From: Colwellia psychrerythraea 34H
GTDB lineage: Bacteria; Pseudomonadota; Gammaproteobacteria; Enterobacterales; Alteromonadaceae
Direction of reading: 5' to 3'
NCBI RefSeq assembly: GCF_000012325.1
Contig: NC_003910.7
Coordinates: 2,728,001 to 2,792,000 of the forward strand
Length of the DNA: 64,000 nucleotides
Shown here: positions 54,494-62,566 of the stretch, piece by piece
Numbering within the stretch: the stretch's first letter is position 1
Layout of the letters: every line of letters starts with the position of its first letter
Notes under the pieces: model-generated
What the model was told of the DNA's origin: nothing
The model's input: the letters and a program-made list of their open reading frames with translations, nothing else
The model's database searches: none
Program-made: the position numbers and the translations under genes

Positions 54494-54742
54494 TTAACCA
54501 ATCCATAATAAAAGCAGCAAACATTGTATTATAGTGTTTGTTAAAAATATCCGTATTTAAGTAAATTGATGTAAATAAATGTGTCTATAAGTAATTCATT
54601 AAGTGTTTATTAATCAATAAGAACCTCCCTACTCTTCATCACCTTAATTACGCTCTGCTTTAGTATCGCTTGAACTGCTTGTATGGTTAAGTTACTTCGC
54701 TATACAATACCGAGGTTTTTAATCGTCTATTAAGTATATTTC

Positions 54743-55471
54743 TTGAAGCCTAACTGTAATGCCAGCGTGAAACCCAACTTAAAAATCAACGTTAAAATAA
54801 GTAAACGATTGCAGAATATTCAACAAATGGTGACATCACAATATGATCATATTTGGGATTGCTGTTGTGATCATGGCTTGCTTGGTTGCGCTTTATTATC
54901 GCGTCCAGAAGCTACCACGGTTCATTTTGTTGATATTGTTCCCCAGCTAATGGCTGAACTGGAAAGCAAGCTCCACCGCTTTTATCCAAGTTCAACTTGG
55001 AAAACTCACTGTCTTGATGTCGAACAATTGCCTTTAGCGCAATATGAGGGCAAACACCTCATTATTATTGCCGGTATTGGCGGTGATTTGATGATTGAGT
55101 TTATCGAAGCAATATATAAGCAACACAAAGAGTTGAATATTGATTTTCTACTGTGTCCAGTTCATCATCAATTTCCACTGCGACAGACATTAATTGCGCT
55201 AGATTTTAGTTTGAAACACGAGGTGCTGATTGAAGAGAACCGACGTTTCTATGAGATAATATTAGTTTCAACGACAAGTGACGAAAATAACAAAATCCAT
55301 CCGGTTGGCGATAATATTTGGCAATCACAATCAAGTCAACAATCTGAAATTACTAGTAAATACTTGAATAAAACCCTTAATCATTACCAACGTATTCAAC
55401 AAGGTTTTCATCAAGGTAAGACAAACGACGTTCAATACATCATTGATGCTTATCATGCTGTGGCACGGTAA
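54743..55471 (+). CDS. trmK: tRNA (adenine(22)-N1)-methyltransferase (TrmK family)
   Basis: A class I SAM-dependent methyltransferase that makes m1A22 in tRNA. Key features: S-K-R-L-Q-N-I at the start, W-D-C-C-C-D-H-G-L-L-G (motif I), the A-G-I-G-G-D-L-M-I-E-F loop (motif IV region) and C-P-V-H-H-Q-F-P-L-R. The common family start is a few residues before S-K-R-L; no ATG lies there. The reading frame can begin at TTG 54743 or GTG 54767, while the first ATG (54827) would cut the conserved N-terminus. It is monocistronic and divergent from the RND operon. Confidence 0.8.
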   Translation: MKPNCNASVKPNLKINVKISKRLQNIQQMVTSQYDHIWDCCCDHGLLGCALLSRPEATTVHFVDIVPQLMAELESKLHRFYPSSTWKTHCLDVEQLPLAQYEGKHLIIIAGIGGDLMIEFIEAIYKQHKELNIDFLLCPVHHQFPLRQTLIALDFSLKHEVLIEENRRFYEIILVSTTSDENNKIHPVGDNIWQSQSSQQSEITSKYLNKTLNHYQRIQQGFHQGKTNDVQYIIDAYHAVAR

Positions 55472-55516
55472 AGGCTTTTCTCAGGTCATAGGCCTGTTAG
55501 CTGTTAAAACTGTGAC

Positions 55517-56023
55517 CTAATACTCTTTGTCATCTGAATAGCTAACCACTTTATTAGCGATTGAATAGGAAAATCCTTTTGATATTAAATGCCGTAAGGC
55601 TTTTTGCTTTAATTTAATATCTTCAATGGGATCTTCACCAAACTTTCTGATTTTTAGCGTCAGTGCTTTATCAAAGTAATCTTCGTCGGAGGTTTCTATC
55701 GCACTAACGCACTCATTGATAACTTGGGATGAAAAACCTTTGGCATAGAGCTTCTCTTTTATTTTGTTAGGACCTATGTTTTTCTCTGAAAAACTCATCG
55801 TTAAGCGTTCAGCATAACGACGATCATCAACAATTCCTCGCTCTATTAGATAATCGAGCGCCGGTTCATTGAATTGTTTATCGTCTTTAAAGAGTAAGTT
55901 TGCTTTTTGTAGCAAGGTTTTAGCTGAGTAATCACCATATCTTTCGATCATCCACTGCATATATGATTTTACGCGGTCATAAGAAATAACTTGTGGCTTG
56001 GCATCTTGCTTTCTTTTATACAT
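55517..56023 (-). CDS. recX: Regulatory protein RecX
   Basis: RecX binds RecA filaments and modulates recombinase activity. The 168-residue product has the three-helix tandem repeats of the family, visible as A-L-D-Y-L-I-E-R-G-I-V-D-D-R-R-Y-A-E-R-L and I-K-E-K-L-Y-A-K-G-F-S. Its length is normal. Unlike in many gammaproteobacteria it is not next to recA here; it lies convergent to trmK and downstream of a DUF3817 membrane gene. No ribosome site better than TTACC is visible upstream of the ATG. Confidence 0.85.
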   Translation of the reverse strand: MYKRKQDAKPQVISYDRVKSYMQWMIERYGDYSAKTLLQKANLLFKDDKQFNEPALDYLIERGIVDDRRYAERLTMSFSEKNIGPNKIKEKLYAKGFSSQVINECVSAIETSDEDYFDKALTLKIRKFGEDPIEDIKLKQKALRHLISKGFSYSIANKVVSYSDDKEY

Positions 56024-56065
56024 GGTAATGTGAAATCCTATCGCTCAGTATCCATTAATTCGCCG

Positions 56066-56356
56066 CTATGCTTCAGCTGTTTTTTGATAATTTGAAGTTC
56101 GACTCAGAAATATTTCTACGCCAATAAAAGCAAAAGGAACAACTGAGGCAATAAATAAAGACAACCAAATGAGTAATGACCATTGCTGCTTATTAGAAAC
56201 TATTAGCGATAGAAATAAGTAAAGCATGAATAATACACCATGAGTCATACCCAGTTGAAAAACAAAATCTCGACTGACCAAACCAAACGAAATGCTTAAA
56301 ATTGCTAAGAAAGATAAGCCTTCTAAAATGCTGATGGCACGAAAATACTTGAGCAT
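56066..56356 (-). CDS. DUF3817 small membrane protein
   Basis: A 96-residue inner-membrane protein with three hydrophobic segments. The N-terminal F-R-A-I-S-I-L-E-G-L-S-F and the G-M-T-H-G-V-L-F segment are the hallmarks of the DUF3817 family, whose function is unknown. The ATG at 56356 was selected because the family begins here; a longer in-frame start at 56413 adds an implausible N-terminus. Between this gene and the tautomerase lies a 306-bp stretch (56357-56662) with no gene. Confidence 0.8.
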   Translation of the reverse strand: MLKYFRAISILEGLSFLAILSISFGLVSRDFVFQLGMTHGVLFMLYLFLSLIVSNKQQWSLLIWLSLFIASVVPFAFIGVEIFLSRTSNYQKTAEA

Positions 56357-56662
56357 TAATATTACCTGTAAAACGAAAAACGGTATTATCCTGTGGTAGG
56401 CGCACGGGGTCAAATTTATAATGATAGTTAAGCTCTAGATAAACTGTTTTTATTAAAATCTTGCCGTGCGATAAGGATGAGATCAAGGATACTTACTTTG
56501 ATTTCATCCTTATTCTTAGGTGTTTTGGAGGAATGCGATAATATTCACTAGATATCGCCTAATACATGTAATCAACTGATTTACATAACATAGCCAGGTA
56601 ACACGTTACCTTCTAATGGTGTCGACAAGTCAACATACTGAGACTAAAGGTTCATCGCGTTA

Positions 56663-56869
56663 TTATCTTTTTTGTTGTTTACGCAACTCAGTTACTTGCT
56701 CAAAACCAATACCCCAGTTATCAGTGCTTACTTCATCTATTACAACAAAAGTAGTTGAAGGGTCTTTATTTAATACCTCAACCATTAACTGCGTACAGCC
56801 TTTGATAATGGTTTGCTTTTGTTCGTTTGTTACACCTTCTTCAGTAATTTTTACATTGATATATGGCAT
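56663..56869 (-). CDS. 4-oxalocrotonate tautomerase-family enzyme
   Basis: A 68-residue tautomerase with the catalytic N-terminal Pro (M-P-Y-I-N-V-K-I) freed after Met removal, and T-F-V-V-I-D-E-V near residues 40-47. Members tautomerise enol/keto compounds; paralogs also act as dehalogenases. It is of the short, oligomerising type. AAAGGAAAA precedes the ATG. Together with the NTF2-like and GST genes next to it, all leftward, it may belong to a small detoxification group, though the spacers are large enough for separate promoters. Confidence 0.85.
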   Translation of the reverse strand: MPYINVKITEEGVTNEQKQTIIKGCTQLMVEVLNKDPSTTFVVIDEVSTDNWGIGFEQVTELRKQQKR

Positions 56870-56919
56870 GTTTTTTCCTTTTTGCTGGGCTACATTGGTG
56901 AGTTAATCCTTGGTTGTGA

Positions 56920-57309
56920 CTATTTAACTCTTATATCGCTATACATTTTGTTAACGATTTGCCACTTTCCTTCTTCTTTGAGTAACCCAAGAAAATCGAT
57001 ATAGTTAAAGTCAAACAACGGGCAATGAATTTTCGCCATAGCTTGGTCTTGCACTACATCGATGGCTAATATTTTAAAAGCAATTGGCTCATTAAGTTCA
57101 GCTGGTGTTGTTCGCTCTGCCACATCTTTCAGCCACTGGATTAATGAACGCCGAGTTCCTGGCGCTTTTAACCAAGCATCTGTGTGGAATATTGAATCTA
57201 GCTTCGCGACATCGCCATGATAAAGGCCATCAAAATAACTATATAAAATGTCCTCAATTGCATTAAAATCACTTTTTGCCTCTCCCGGTGCTGTTTGAAT
57301 ATGTTTCAT
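56920..57309 (-). CDS. NTF2-like / lumazine-binding-type protein
   Basis: A 129-residue protein of the NTF2-like superfamily (SnoaL or 'putative lumazine-binding' type). The pattern is I-L-Y-S-Y-F-D-G-L-Y-H-G-D-V-A-K-L-D-S-I-F-H-T-D-A near the start and K-W-Q-I-V-N-K-M-Y-S at the C-terminus. Members are small ligand-binding or isomerase-like proteins of mostly unknown function. GGAG lies before the ATG. Confidence 0.75.
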   Translation of the reverse strand: MKHIQTAPGEAKSDFNAIEDILYSYFDGLYHGDVAKLDSIFHTDAWLKAPGTRRSLIQWLKDVAERTTPAELNEPIAFKILAIDVVQDQAMAKIHCPLFDFNYIDFLGLLKEEGKWQIVNKMYSDIRVK

Positions 57310-57387
57310 GTTTACTCCAAAATTTATAAGGGAAAAGTGACGCCCTTACAGCGCCAAACGTTAATTTCGTTAACTTTTATTTTTAGA

Positions 57388-57999
57388 CTACTCTGTGGAT
57401 GACATCGCCTGTTCGGCTTGATCTGTTTTAATGAAGCTTGGCATGGCTTGTACCGCATTTAACATCATTATTGTTTTTTCACCTATGATAATATCTACTG
57501 GGAAGTAAGCCCCCCAACGAGAATATACCGTCAACATAATATCTGCCGCTGAAGGTGCACTCCCACCTAAAAACTTATTGTTGGATAGCTGGTTTTCAAC
57601 AATTTGCCACAACTGATTGATAGTTTTGGCCGCTGAGTTGAGTGTCTCTTGTTTTACTTTTTCATCGTTAATATGCTCTGCTAGAAAGAATAACTTACTG
57701 TAGGCAGGATGCATGCTGGCATTAGCAAACATAATGTCTTGAATTGCCTGTTGACGATCATTTTCAGTATCGGGGAAAAGTGCGCTGTTATGTTTGTTAA
57801 GAATATGAAGCATAATGGCAGCACCTTCAGTTAGTGTCTTGTCACCATCAACCAATACTGGCACAGCACCAACTGGGTTGATGGTTTTAAAATTACTCAG
57901 CTGTTGCACATCAATAATCGTAACCTCTTGACCCAATTCGCGTAAGACAACTTGAGTGGCTACTGAGCAAGCGCCTTTTGAGTAATAAAGTGTATACAT
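57388..57999 (-). CDS. Glutathione S-transferase family protein
   Basis: A 203-residue GST. The N-terminal thioredoxin-fold half (Y-T-L-Y-Y-S-K-G-A-C-S-V-A) resembles beta-class enzymes, whose GSH is bound at a Cys/Ser in this position; V-G-A-V-P-V-L-V is the cis-Pro segment and L-T-E-G-A-A-I the GSH-gamma-glutamyl site. The helical C-terminal half follows. The ATG at 57999 has TTTGGAGAAA upstream; the longer in-frame start is ruled out. It is divergent from a LysR gene 222 bp away, which probably regulates it. Confidence 0.87.
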   Translation of the reverse strand: MYTLYYSKGACSVATQVVLRELGQEVTIIDVQQLSNFKTINPVGAVPVLVDGDKTLTEGAAIMLHILNKHNSALFPDTENDRQQAIQDIMFANASMHPAYSKLFFLAEHINDEKVKQETLNSAAKTINQLWQIVENQLSNNKFLGGSAPSAADIMLTVYSRWGAYFPVDIIIGEKTIMMLNAVQAMPSFIKTDQAEQAMSSTE

Positions 58000-58221
58000 G
58001 GTATTTTCTCCAAAAGTTAAATTAGTTAGTTCATATCTTCGTTGGCACATTAGTTGGCTAATGGTTACCTCGCGGTGATGAATTAATAATACAGAGACAA
58101 GTTGTTTCCATATACACCAACAATGGATATATACTGTTCTCATATTGAGAACAACTGCTTATCTGTTAACGTATGGAGCAGAGAAAGTTAAATGTAATAT
58201 TGAAATTTAAAGGACGAGTTA

Positions 58222-59106
58222 ATGGATAAATTACGTGCAATTCAGCTATTTGTACGCTTAGCAGATTTAGGTAGCTTTACTCGGGTAGCTGAACAAGTTA
58301 ACTCATCCAAATCAATGATTAGTAAAGAAATAAGTCGACTTGAAGCCGATTTAGGCACCCGTTTGTTGCACCGTTCAACCCGTAGCGTCCAGCTAACCCA
58401 TGTTGGTGAAGGTTATTTACAGCGAGCAAGAGAGATACTGTCAAAATTGGATGATGCCGATAATTTTGTGCAAGATTTACAACAGAACCTTCGTGGTAAA
58501 CTGAAAATAAATGCCCCTATGGCTCTCGGTATTACCGATTTGTCACATTTGTTTGCTGACTTTATGAAGGCTAACCCTGAAATTGAGCTTGATATTCATT
58601 TAGGCGATGAAAGCGTTGATTTGGTAGAACAAGGTTTTGATTTAGGCTTTAGAGCATCAAGTCAGCCGATAGATTCAAATTACGTTGGTAGGCCACTGAC
58701 TCGTTTTACTTATAAGGTTTGCGTGTCACCAGACTATCTTAAAATGCACTCTACCATTACTCACCCTAGAGACCTTAAAGAACATAATTGTTTTATTTAC
58801 AGCTACTTTCAGGGAAAAAATGTATGGCCAATTGAAGGTGGTATAGAGGTAAAGGGTAGCTTACGTGTTAATAATACAATGTTTATGATGGAGTCGATTA
58901 AACAAGGATTAGGTATTGGTTTTATTCCCGACTTTGTTTGTCAGCAGGCAATAAACAGTGGTCAAGTTGTTGAAGTATTGGCGGATTCTAAAAAGTCTAT
59001 GTTAACCTTATATGCTTTATATCCGGTGCGGAATTTTGTCCCGCCAAAACTAGTGCAATGTATTGAATATTTAGAGCAATGGTTCGCTGATAAAGATAAA
59101 CCTTGA
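58222..59106 (+). CDS. LysR-family transcriptional regulator
   Basis: A 294-residue LysR regulator. The N-terminal winged helix (about 1-60) has L-G-S-F-T-R-V-A-E-Q-V-N-S-S-K-S-M-I-S-K-E-I-S-R-L-E-A-D-L-G-T-R-L-L-H-R-S-T-R. The C-terminal domain (about 90-290) is the periplasmic-binding-like effector domain. It faces the GST gene, a layout typical of a regulator and its target. AAAGGACGAG precedes the ATG. Its effector is unknown. Confidence 0.9.
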   Translation: MDKLRAIQLFVRLADLGSFTRVAEQVNSSKSMISKEISRLEADLGTRLLHRSTRSVQLTHVGEGYLQRAREILSKLDDADNFVQDLQQNLRGKLKINAPMALGITDLSHLFADFMKANPEIELDIHLGDESVDLVEQGFDLGFRASSQPIDSNYVGRPLTRFTYKVCVSPDYLKMHSTITHPRDLKEHNCFIYSYFQGKNVWPIEGGIEVKGSLRVNNTMFMMESIKQGLGIGFIPDFVCQQAINSGQVVEVLADSKKSMLTLYALYPVRNFVPPKLVQCIEYLEQWFADKDKP

Positions 59107-59159
59107 CGCTAAATGCCGTGAAATACTCAACTTTTGTACGAGATCTCGTTTAGCGTCAA
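59103..59159. terminator. 11-bp inverted repeat between convergent lysR and folK
   Basis: TTGACGCTAAA (59103-59113) and TTTAGCGTCAA (59149-59159) pair perfectly across 35 bases. The left arm includes the lysR stop. It may be a bidirectional terminator or an mRNA-stabilising element; no strong T-run follows. Confidence 0.5.
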
Positions 59160-59191
59160 TATTGCTTAGTGTAACCTCTCCATCGCAGATG

Positions 59192-59584
59192 TTACTTATT
59201 TTTCATAGCACGTTTAGAAACCAGTTCATCGACTGATTTTTTAACAAAATCGTATTGATGGTAATCGTCATCAACAATGTCGTTGTCTATTTTAACAATA
59301 TCTAAATCAATAGGTCGCGGACCATTTTTATTGCTAGTGCGTACTCGCCCCAATTGATTTTCTATAATCTTTAAGTGAGCTTTTAAGTCAGTTGCATTAA
59401 GCACACAATCAAATGAAAAGGCGGTATTAGTAAAATCTGCCTGCTCGGTAAATCCCACAGGCTCAGTACTTAGCAATGTTGCCATACTTGCCTGGGAATC
59501 GATTTTTTCAATCAGCTCAAACGCTTGGTGTATATTTACTTGTGCATTAATGTTTGAGCCGACAGCGACAATGTAAAATGGCAT
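59192..59584 (-). CDS. folK: HPPK: 6-hydroxymethyl-7,8-dihydropterin pyrophosphokinase, short form
   Basis: FolK transfers pyrophosphate from ATP to 6-hydroxymethyl-7,8-dihydropterin. The 130-residue protein has V-A-V-G-S-N-I, E-P-V-G-F-T-E-Q-A-D-F-T-N-T-A, E-N-Q-L-G-R-V-R and the metal-binding R-P-I-D-L-D-I-V. It is about 30 residues shorter than E. coli FolK, lacking the usual C-terminal 'LPHPR...R.F.L.PL' part; D-Y-H-Q-Y-D-F-V-K-K stands in its place. It may thus be a specialised paralog rather than the folate enzyme. It is the last gene of the fol operon, overlapping folX (TAATG). Confidence 0.78.
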   Translation of the reverse strand: MPFYIVAVGSNINAQVNIHQAFELIEKIDSQASMATLLSTEPVGFTEQADFTNTAFSFDCVLNATDLKAHLKIIENQLGRVRTSNKNGPRPIDLDIVKIDNDIVDDDYHQYDFVKKSVDELVSKRAMKNK

Positions 59585-59934
59585 TAAGCTGAACGTTCCG
59601 CAGTAATAGAAACATTTTTTGCGTAGCGTAAAGCGCCAGGTTTAGCCACTTGCAATTTAGCGTGGAGTACACCATCAAACGAGATAATTAAGTCTAATAG
59701 CACGCCCAATAACCGTTCAATAGTTTTGTAACTGGAATTGAGCACAACCTCTAAAATTTCTTTATTGATGGTGCGGTAATTAACGCAATCTTCGATGTCA
59801 TCAGATAACATCGCTTTAGATATGTCTGCTTCAATCCAATAATCAATAATGAGTTTTTGCTTGTTCTTACGTTCTTCTTCGGTAATACCGAGAATGGCGT
59901 AAATCTCTAATTTTTCAACATATATGCTGGACAT
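59584..59934 (-). CDS. folX: Dihydroneopterin triphosphate 2'-epimerase / dihydroneopterin aldolase family
   Basis: A 116-residue member of the FolB/FolX family. Motifs: A-I-L-G-I-T-E-E-E-R-K-N-K-Q-K (substrate Glu), V-N-Y-R-T-I-N-K-E-I and A-K-P-G-A-L-R-Y-A-K-N-V-S-I. The 'NYRTxxKxI' and 'ALRYAxxVS' forms are like E. coli FolX (epimerase to dihydromonapterin triphosphate) more than FolB, although K-P-G is also FolB-like. The cluster with folM and folE supports FolX. It overlaps folM by 28 bp and folK by 1. Confidence 0.75.
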   Translation of the reverse strand: MSSIYVEKLEIYAILGITEEERKNKQKLIIDYWIEADISKAMLSDDIEDCVNYRTINKEILEVVLNSSYKTIERLLGVLLDLIISFDGVLHAKLQVAKPGALRYAKNVSITAERSA

Positions 59935-60683
59935 TGTAAGTGACTCCCTCCGTCTATCTGTAATGTTTGTCCCGTGATGGAATTGTTTTTTGCTAAAAAT
60001 TCAATCGCTGAATATAAATCAGATAACGGTACTTTACGCTGTAAAAGGTTCATATCTTTGCTATCTATCTGAGTAGCTACTTGGCTAGAATTCTGTTTAC
60101 TTTCCATGGTACTCGTTGGATCCATCGCATCTAAAACAAAGCCCGGCGCTATCGCATTAACTCGTACATTGGGTGCACATTCTATTGCTGCCAATTCAGT
60201 TAATGTTTCCTGCGCTTTTTTTGAGATGAAATACGCCGACTTATTGGTATATAGGTGCGATAAATTGGCATCTGAAATATTTATAATTTGGCACGGCTTG
60301 TTTTGTTTTACTAGTGCCTGAATTAACAGCCAAGGACTCGTAAGATGAATATTTAGATTGCTTTGTATTTGCGCTAAAGACGATTCAAGTAATGAGCCTT
60401 GACCAAAGACGGAAGCACTGTTTATCAGTAATTCAATATGAGGTACTTGCGCCAGCAATATTTCAAATCGTTGCTCAATTGTCGCTGGATCATCTAAATT
60501 TGCCTGCCATAAGACCACTTTGATATTAAGTGCTTCTAATTGCGCTTTTAATGCAATGGCAGCCGTTTCAGAATGATTGTAATGCAGCACAATATTCTTA
60601 CCACTTTTGGCAAACTCTTGATTGAGGAACGCGCCGATGCGCTTTGCTCCTCCAGTGACTAACACCCAAGCAGCGCTATTCAT
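59907..60683 (-). CDS. folM: Dihydromonapterin reductase (FolM, SDR)
   Basis: A short-chain dehydrogenase/reductase of 258 residues that reduces dihydromonapterin to tetrahydromonapterin with NADPH (and weakly dihydrofolate). Visible features: V-T-G-G-A-K-R-I-G near the start, which is the pteridine-reductase-type T-G-x-x-x-R-I-G, N-S-A-S-V-F-G where other SDRs have NNAG, and catalytic Y-F-I-S-K-K. The I-D-G-G end is normal. Its ATG at 60683 overlaps the folE stop (TGATG). Confidence 0.85.
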   Translation of the reverse strand: MNSAAWVLVTGGAKRIGAFLNQEFAKSGKNIVLHYNHSETAAIALKAQLEALNIKVVLWQANLDDPATIEQRFEILLAQVPHIELLINSASVFGQGSLLESSLAQIQSNLNIHLTSPWLLIQALVKQNKPCQIINISDANLSHLYTNKSAYFISKKAQETLTELAAIECAPNVRVNAIAPGFVLDAMDPTSTMESKQNSSQVATQIDSKDMNLLQRKVPLSDLYSAIEFLAKNNSITGQTLQIDGGSHLQCPAYMLKN

Positions 60684-61225
60684 CAATCTCTAATCAACTG
60701 CAAAAATTCAGCACGGGTATCTTTACATTTCATGAACGAACCGAGCATACATGAGGTTTTCATTTCAGAGTTTTGTTTTTCAACACCACGCATACGCATA
60801 CATAAATGCGATGCAGACATAACCACACCAACCCCTTTTGCACCGGTAACATCCATAATGGCATTGGCAATTTCTTGCGTTAAATTCTCTTGAATTTGCA
60901 AACGACGTGCGAACATATCAACGATACGAGCGAGTTTAGATAAACCTAATACTTTGCCGTTTGGGATATAACCAATGTGGCAACGACCAGTAAAAGGTAA
61001 CATGTGGTGTTCGCACAATGAATAGAGTTCAATGTTGTTTACCACTACCATTGAATTACAATCTGAGCTGAATAAAGCTCCGTTAATAACAGTGTCTAAA
61101 TCTTGCTCATAACCCTGAGTGAGAAATTTCATTGCTTTAGCTGCTCGTTTTGGCGTATCTACCAAACCTTCACGGCTCGAATCTTCCCCTATTTGTTCAA
61201 TAATCGATTTAAAATTTTGTTCCAC
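60683..61225 (-). CDS. folE: GTP cyclohydrolase I
   Basis: FolE makes 7,8-dihydroneopterin triphosphate from GTP, the first step of folate and pterin synthesis. The 180-residue protein has zinc ligands Cys71 and His74 ([10 protein letters not shown]) and Cys142 (H-L-C-M-R-M-R-G-V), with the same spacing as in E. coli, and the G-L-S-K-L-A-R-I-V segment. It starts with GTG 61225. First gene of the overlapping folE-folM-folX-folK operon. Confidence 0.92.
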   Translation of the reverse strand: MEQNFKSIIEQIGEDSSREGLVDTPKRAAKAMKFLTQGYEQDLDTVINGALFSSDCNSMVVVNNIELYSLCEHHMLPFTGRCHIGYIPNGKVLGLSKLARIVDMFARRLQIQENLTQEIANAIMDVTGAKGVGVVMSASHLCMRMRGVEKQNSEMKTSCMLGSFMKCKDTRAEFLQLIRD

Positions 61226-61287
61226 TTGGTTACCTGCTTATTTATGTTAATTCTTTATATTAATGCATTATGGTTTGTGATGGTTGC

Positions 61288-61659
61288 TTACACATGCTGA
61301 TCTATTAGGATTGCATTACCATCAGGGTCTTTAATAGAAAAACTTGAAGGACCGCTTTCACCACTAATAGATTGTTGTATTATTTCAACATCTTGAGCCT
61401 CAAATTCTTTTAAGAGTTCTCTAATGTCAGTAAAGGATTCTAGCGTTTTGCCGTCTTTATCCCAACCAGGATTGAAAGTCATTATATTACCTTCAAACAT
61501 GCCCTGAAATAAACCTATAGTATGCTCACCGTTTTTAAGTATTAACCAGTGTTGAGTTTGATCACCACCAATGACTTCGAAGCCGACCTTTTGATAAAAC
61601 ACTTTTGATGCTTCAATGTTACTTACCGCCAAACTTACCGAAAATGCACCTAATTTCAT
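61288..61659 (-). CDS. VOC-family (glyoxalase/bleomycin-resistance fold) protein
   Basis: A 123-residue protein of the vicinal oxygen chelate superfamily: F-S-V-S-L-A-V-S-N-I-E-A-S-K-V-F-Y-Q-K-V-G-F at the start and I-K-D-P-D-G-N-A-I-L-I-D-Q-H at the end. A typical metal Glu/His set is not fully clear, so the function is open (metabolite binding, glyoxalase-like or resistance). GAGGAG precedes the ATG. A decayed copy of its 3' half lies at 20300-20459. Confidence 0.82.
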   Translation of the reverse strand: MKLGAFSVSLAVSNIEASKVFYQKVGFEVIGGDQTQHWLILKNGEHTIGLFQGMFEGNIMTFNPGWDKDGKTLESFTDIRELLKEFEAQDVEIIQQSISGESGPSSFSIKDPDGNAILIDQHV

Positions 61660-61716
61660 CTTATACTCCTCAGTTTTATGACTAAAGCTTGGTTACAAGG
61701 TTAATCGTAGTGACGC

Positions 61717-61923
61717 TTAGACTTTAATAAAATAAGGTATCGCCACTAAAATAACACCTACAATAAGCAACATAGTTACACTAGACATAAAATATGGGAA
61801 GACAAAAAGTGATAAACCGATACAGAAAGGAACAATAGCTCTTTGCTTCCTACCATACATGAAATAGCCAATACCTATACCACCAAACAAAACACTCCAA
61901 AGCATTATTGATGCACTATCCAT
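61717..61923 (-). CDS. Small conserved inner-membrane protein
   Basis: A 68-residue protein with two to three membrane segments. The pattern S-V-L-F-G-G-I-G-I-G-Y-F-M-Y-G-R-K-Q-R-A followed by F-P-Y-F is shared with a widespread gammaproteobacterial family of unknown function, sometimes called 'amino acid transport protein' without evidence. AAGAGGATT precedes the ATG. Confidence 0.72.
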   Translation of the reverse strand: MDSASIMLWSVLFGGIGIGYFMYGRKQRAIVPFCIGLSLFVFPYFMSSVTMLLIVGVILVAIPYFIKV

Positions 61924-62000
61924 TTAGAATCCTCTTATTGATACTAGTCGACTAAATGATGAAATGAAGTAGACCATAGCCAAGGGTTGCGTGTCCAAGC

Positions 62001-62372
62001 TTATGTTCTTGTTCTATTTTTGTGCCACATTATACAGAGTAATAAGGCAAGTAGTCCACTAAGATAGGTTGCGAGTAAAGGAATTATCGTAAGCTGATAT
62101 GCGTGTTCATAATCTTCTGGGTAATATGAATCACCCGCTAAAAACCACGCTGAAATAGCGCCTACAATTAACCAAATAGCTGATGCCAGTCGCTTATGGC
62201 TAGGTGCTGTAGCATAACCAACAATAACCACACAAAAAGCAGCAACCGCCCCTATAATCGGTTTTTTCCAAACACCAGCTAAATCAGCAAGTAGTCCCGC
62301 AGAAAACGCGGAAATGACAAATGAAATAATGACTATCACAATTGATAAAGTAAAACCCTTAACTTGATTCAT
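62001..62372 (-). CDS. Hypothetical membrane protein with four membrane segments
   Basis: A 123-residue hydrophobic protein with four membrane segments (about 8-32, 38-55, 62-80, 95-118). I do not recognise the family. The ATG at 62372 with AAGGCT upstream is preferred over a start at 62396. A short polar loop (D-S-Y-Y-P-E-D-Y-E-H-A-Y) joins segments three and four. Confidence 0.65.
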   Translation of the reverse strand: MNQVKGFTLSIVIVIISFVISAFSAGLLADLAGVWKKPIIGAVAAFCVVIVGYATAPSHKRLASAIWLIVGAISAWFLAGDSYYPEDYEHAYQLTIIPLLATYLSGLLALLLCIMWHKNRTRT

Positions 62373-62566
62373 ATTCAGCCTTATTAAAAAACACAATCGC
62401 TTATTATGTTGATGTATCAGAAACCTTATTTCCTAGAATATTAAATAACTTACACTAAATCATAGGTTATACCAATCGTATTAAATGGTGTGTTTTAATT
62501 AAATTGAGAAAAATATTAAGCAATAGATATTTATCTAAACGCTATAAAATGCTCTGGTCATAACGA

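Noticed and set aside
62466..62500. Second copy of the MITE-like repeat (GTTATACCAATC start)
   Set aside because: Only the first ~12 bases match; the rest diverges, so at best an end fragment.
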